64,000 nt of DNA. Source: Welwitschia mirabilis (taxonomy: Eukaryota > Gnetophyta > Gnetopsida > Welwitschiales). The DNA is taken from assembly GCA_051453625.1 (NCBI GenBank), contig JBOZIK010000001.1:70822099-70886098 (forward strand), in the 5' to 3' direction. The notes under the pieces are model-generated. The model was not told where the DNA came from, searched no databases, and saw nothing but the letters and a program-made list of their open reading frames with translations. Made by a program: the position numbers and the translations under genes. Shown one piece after another: positions 62,800 through 64,000 of this stretch (position 1 is its first letter; each line of letters starts with the position of its first letter).

Positions 62800-63310
62800 G
62801 GCTTCACATGGCAAAGACAATGAAAAATGTCCTTTGTAGGTAGAGAAGAAAAAAACTTGCCATGCAAATGAGAGAAATGACAAGCTATCATTATCAAGAT
62901 ACTAGTAATTTTGACTAGAATGGAAATCAAAAAATGGTGAGATATGGCAGCATGTTGAAGAACCTTAACATAAGAATCAATTCATCAAAAAGAAAGGGCT
63001 GAAAAATAAATCCTATTTAGTTGACTAAAAATTCAAGCATAGCTTATGTGGAAGTTGCACGAAGTAAGAAATGTTAAGACTTACACCATCCATGGCTATC
63101 AAATGATATTTTCCTTGAAAGTATAACTCATGATGATACTTAGCTTTGAAGATAAAAGATGCTATTCTTTCAATTTTATCATTTGCAAATTCTAACATAT
63201 TGAAATCACCCCAACAATCTGGAGAAATGATGGAAGAATATCAGAAATTTCTTGCCATAGTTGACATCAATCATCTTGATTATTAGAAAGATGTATATGT
63301 TGCCATAATG
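62800..63310 (-). pseudogene. LINE endonuclease fragment
   Basis: On the minus strand near 63,200-63,290 two frames together give CQLWQEISDILPSF and then CWGDFNMLEFANDKIER. From memory this is the AP-endonuclease pattern of plant LINE ORF2 (LW..I...LP.....W..GGDFN.....EK). The Asp and Asn of GDFN are kept. Further sequence down to about 62,800 could be the rest of the endonuclease domain but is too decayed to name. It lies directly downstream of the host gene. Confidence 0.45.
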
Positions 63311-63624
63311 GAAATAAGTTTTGAATACCTTAGAACATATTTTTGAATAGTTTACCTCATAAAAGGCATAGTGATCAAAATCATGATCACTTTTATAACT
63401 TATGACATCCTATAATGCTATTGTATATAGCTGTGGTCTCCATAAGGAAACCATCATTCAATTATGATAGACATAATAACTAACATCTTATCTTTTGTGA
63501 GTCTTTGGAAAGAACATCAGCCCTTGTATTAATCTTAAAAAACTGCGATGGCCATGGGAGCGCTCCACCACCAGCACCCAACACAACACACGCAAGAACG
63601 AAAACGACCAGAAACATGAAAGGC
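63311..63624. other. Intergenic / probable 3' UTR of the host gene
   Basis: Base composition changes from AT-rich to GC-rich at about 63,535. The part 63,535-63,624 follows the stop codon of the GH3 gene and is likely its 3' UTR; no poly(A) signal can be fixed with certainty. Confidence 0.5.
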
Positions 63625-64000
63625 TCAGGCAGAGGCAGTAGAGAGGCCGAATCCATAAGGGAACAGAGGATCGTAGGGCTCGTCACCGTAGTTGAGGGGG
63701 AGCTGATCGACGCTGCGGAACCAAGTGCGGGGGAGCTTGCCCACGAACGGATAATCGCCGAAGAGGACGTCGGCCACGCCCTGCCCCTCCGTGCCGGGCA
63801 GCCATGCCTCCACAAACGCATCCATTAGGGGCAGCACATGCTCGACCACAAGTGGCCTGCCCGACACCATCACCACCACGCACCTCACTCCGCTCACTCC
63901 GCACACGCTACTGATGATTTCCTCTCCGCCCAGCGGAATCGTCAAGTTGTCGTTGTCGCCGTACATCTCGGCGTACGGCGGCTCTCCGATCACCACGATC
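63625..64000 (-). CDS. Plant GH3 beta-D-glucan exohydrolase / beta-glucosidase, C-terminal part
   Basis: Partial gene continuing past the window end; about 124 sense codons visible, stop TGA at 63,627-63,625, no intron in this part. Reads [17 protein letters not shown], then [59 protein letters not shown] and FPYGFGLST. This is the second domain and C-terminus of plant family-3 glycoside hydrolases (barley ExoI type), which release glucose from beta-glucans in the cell wall. The Glu in PYAE is probably the acid/base residue, by remembered alignment. The GC-rich codon use contrasts strongly with the rest of the window and points to a monocot. The gene appears intact here and is transcribed toward the transposon cluster. 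Confidence 0.93.
   Translation of the reverse strand, partial: IVVIGEPPYAEMYGDNDNLTIPLGGEEIISSVCGVSGVRCVVVMVSGRPLVVEHVLPLMDAFVEAWLPGTEGQGVADVLFGDYPFVGKLPRTWFRSVDQLPLNYGDEPYDPLFPYGFGLSTASA

Noticed and set aside
63480-63904. Three further long frames on both strands at the right end
   Set aside because: They overlap the GH3 coding sequence in other frames; GC-rich codons leave few stops. Only the GH3 frame shows family motifs.
1-64000. tRNA, rRNA, CRISPR array, organellar insertion
   Set aside because: Only tRNA-complementary primer sites were found. No cloverleaf tRNA, rRNA or regularly spaced direct repeats with unique spacers were seen.

Overview
The window looks like nuclear DNA from a flowering plant, probably a monocot. 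Almost all of it is an AT-rich graveyard of nested retrotransposons. A GC-rich host gene appears only at the right edge, where 63,625-64,000 (minus) encodes the C-terminal part of a plant family-3 glycoside hydrolase (beta-D-glucan exohydrolase / beta-glucosidase type). Nothing suggests bacteria, an organelle, CRISPR or a virus.

Layout, left to right. (1) 1-8,233: Athila-like Ty3/gypsy element, C-left (plus), with its 5' LTR cut by the window edge, then gag, protease, an extra LPTSQ-motif reading frame and a 3' LTR. It sits inside a chromovirus-type LTR (D-LTR, tail 8,234-8,937), followed by a further repeat called X (8,938-10,798). (2) 10,799-about 15,150: Athila-like element A (plus): 5' LTR, tRNA-Asp primer site, gag and protease. 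(3) 15,150-18,480: AT-rich, unassigned. (4) 18,480-27,997: 5'-truncated Athila-like element B' (plus): protease end, RT, RNase H, integrase, a third ORF and a 3' LTR. The third ORF is split by a solo A-type LTR (24,715-25,759). (5) 27,998-29,093: no gene. (6) 29,094-about 37,638: chromovirus D (minus), with its RT split by the solo LTR E (33,360-34,946). (7) 37,639-61,421: inverted copy of the left arm: X, D-LTR and C-right (minus). It carries three later insertions: a tiny-LTR element with a tRNA-iMet primer site (40,656-42,923), a LINE-like fragment (43,586-44,150) and the LTR element B (49,684-58,035). (8) 61,422-62,769: X again in plus orientation. (9) About 62,800-63,310: decayed LINE endonuclease fragment, then the host gene.

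None of the transposon genes is intact. The decay is mostly C-to-T and G-to-A, as expected from long cytosine methylation, and it turned many Gln/Trp/Arg codons into stops. Primer-binding sites, LTR ends and target-site duplications can still be read and give a relative order of insertions.

The most unusual signal is a short module of fixed geometry: a 7-base arm, 12 bases, then a 7-base arm (GTCATCC-N12-GGATGAC). It occurs at least 19 times in the LTRs and untranslated regions of the A, B and E families, usually in pairs about 90-140 bp apart.
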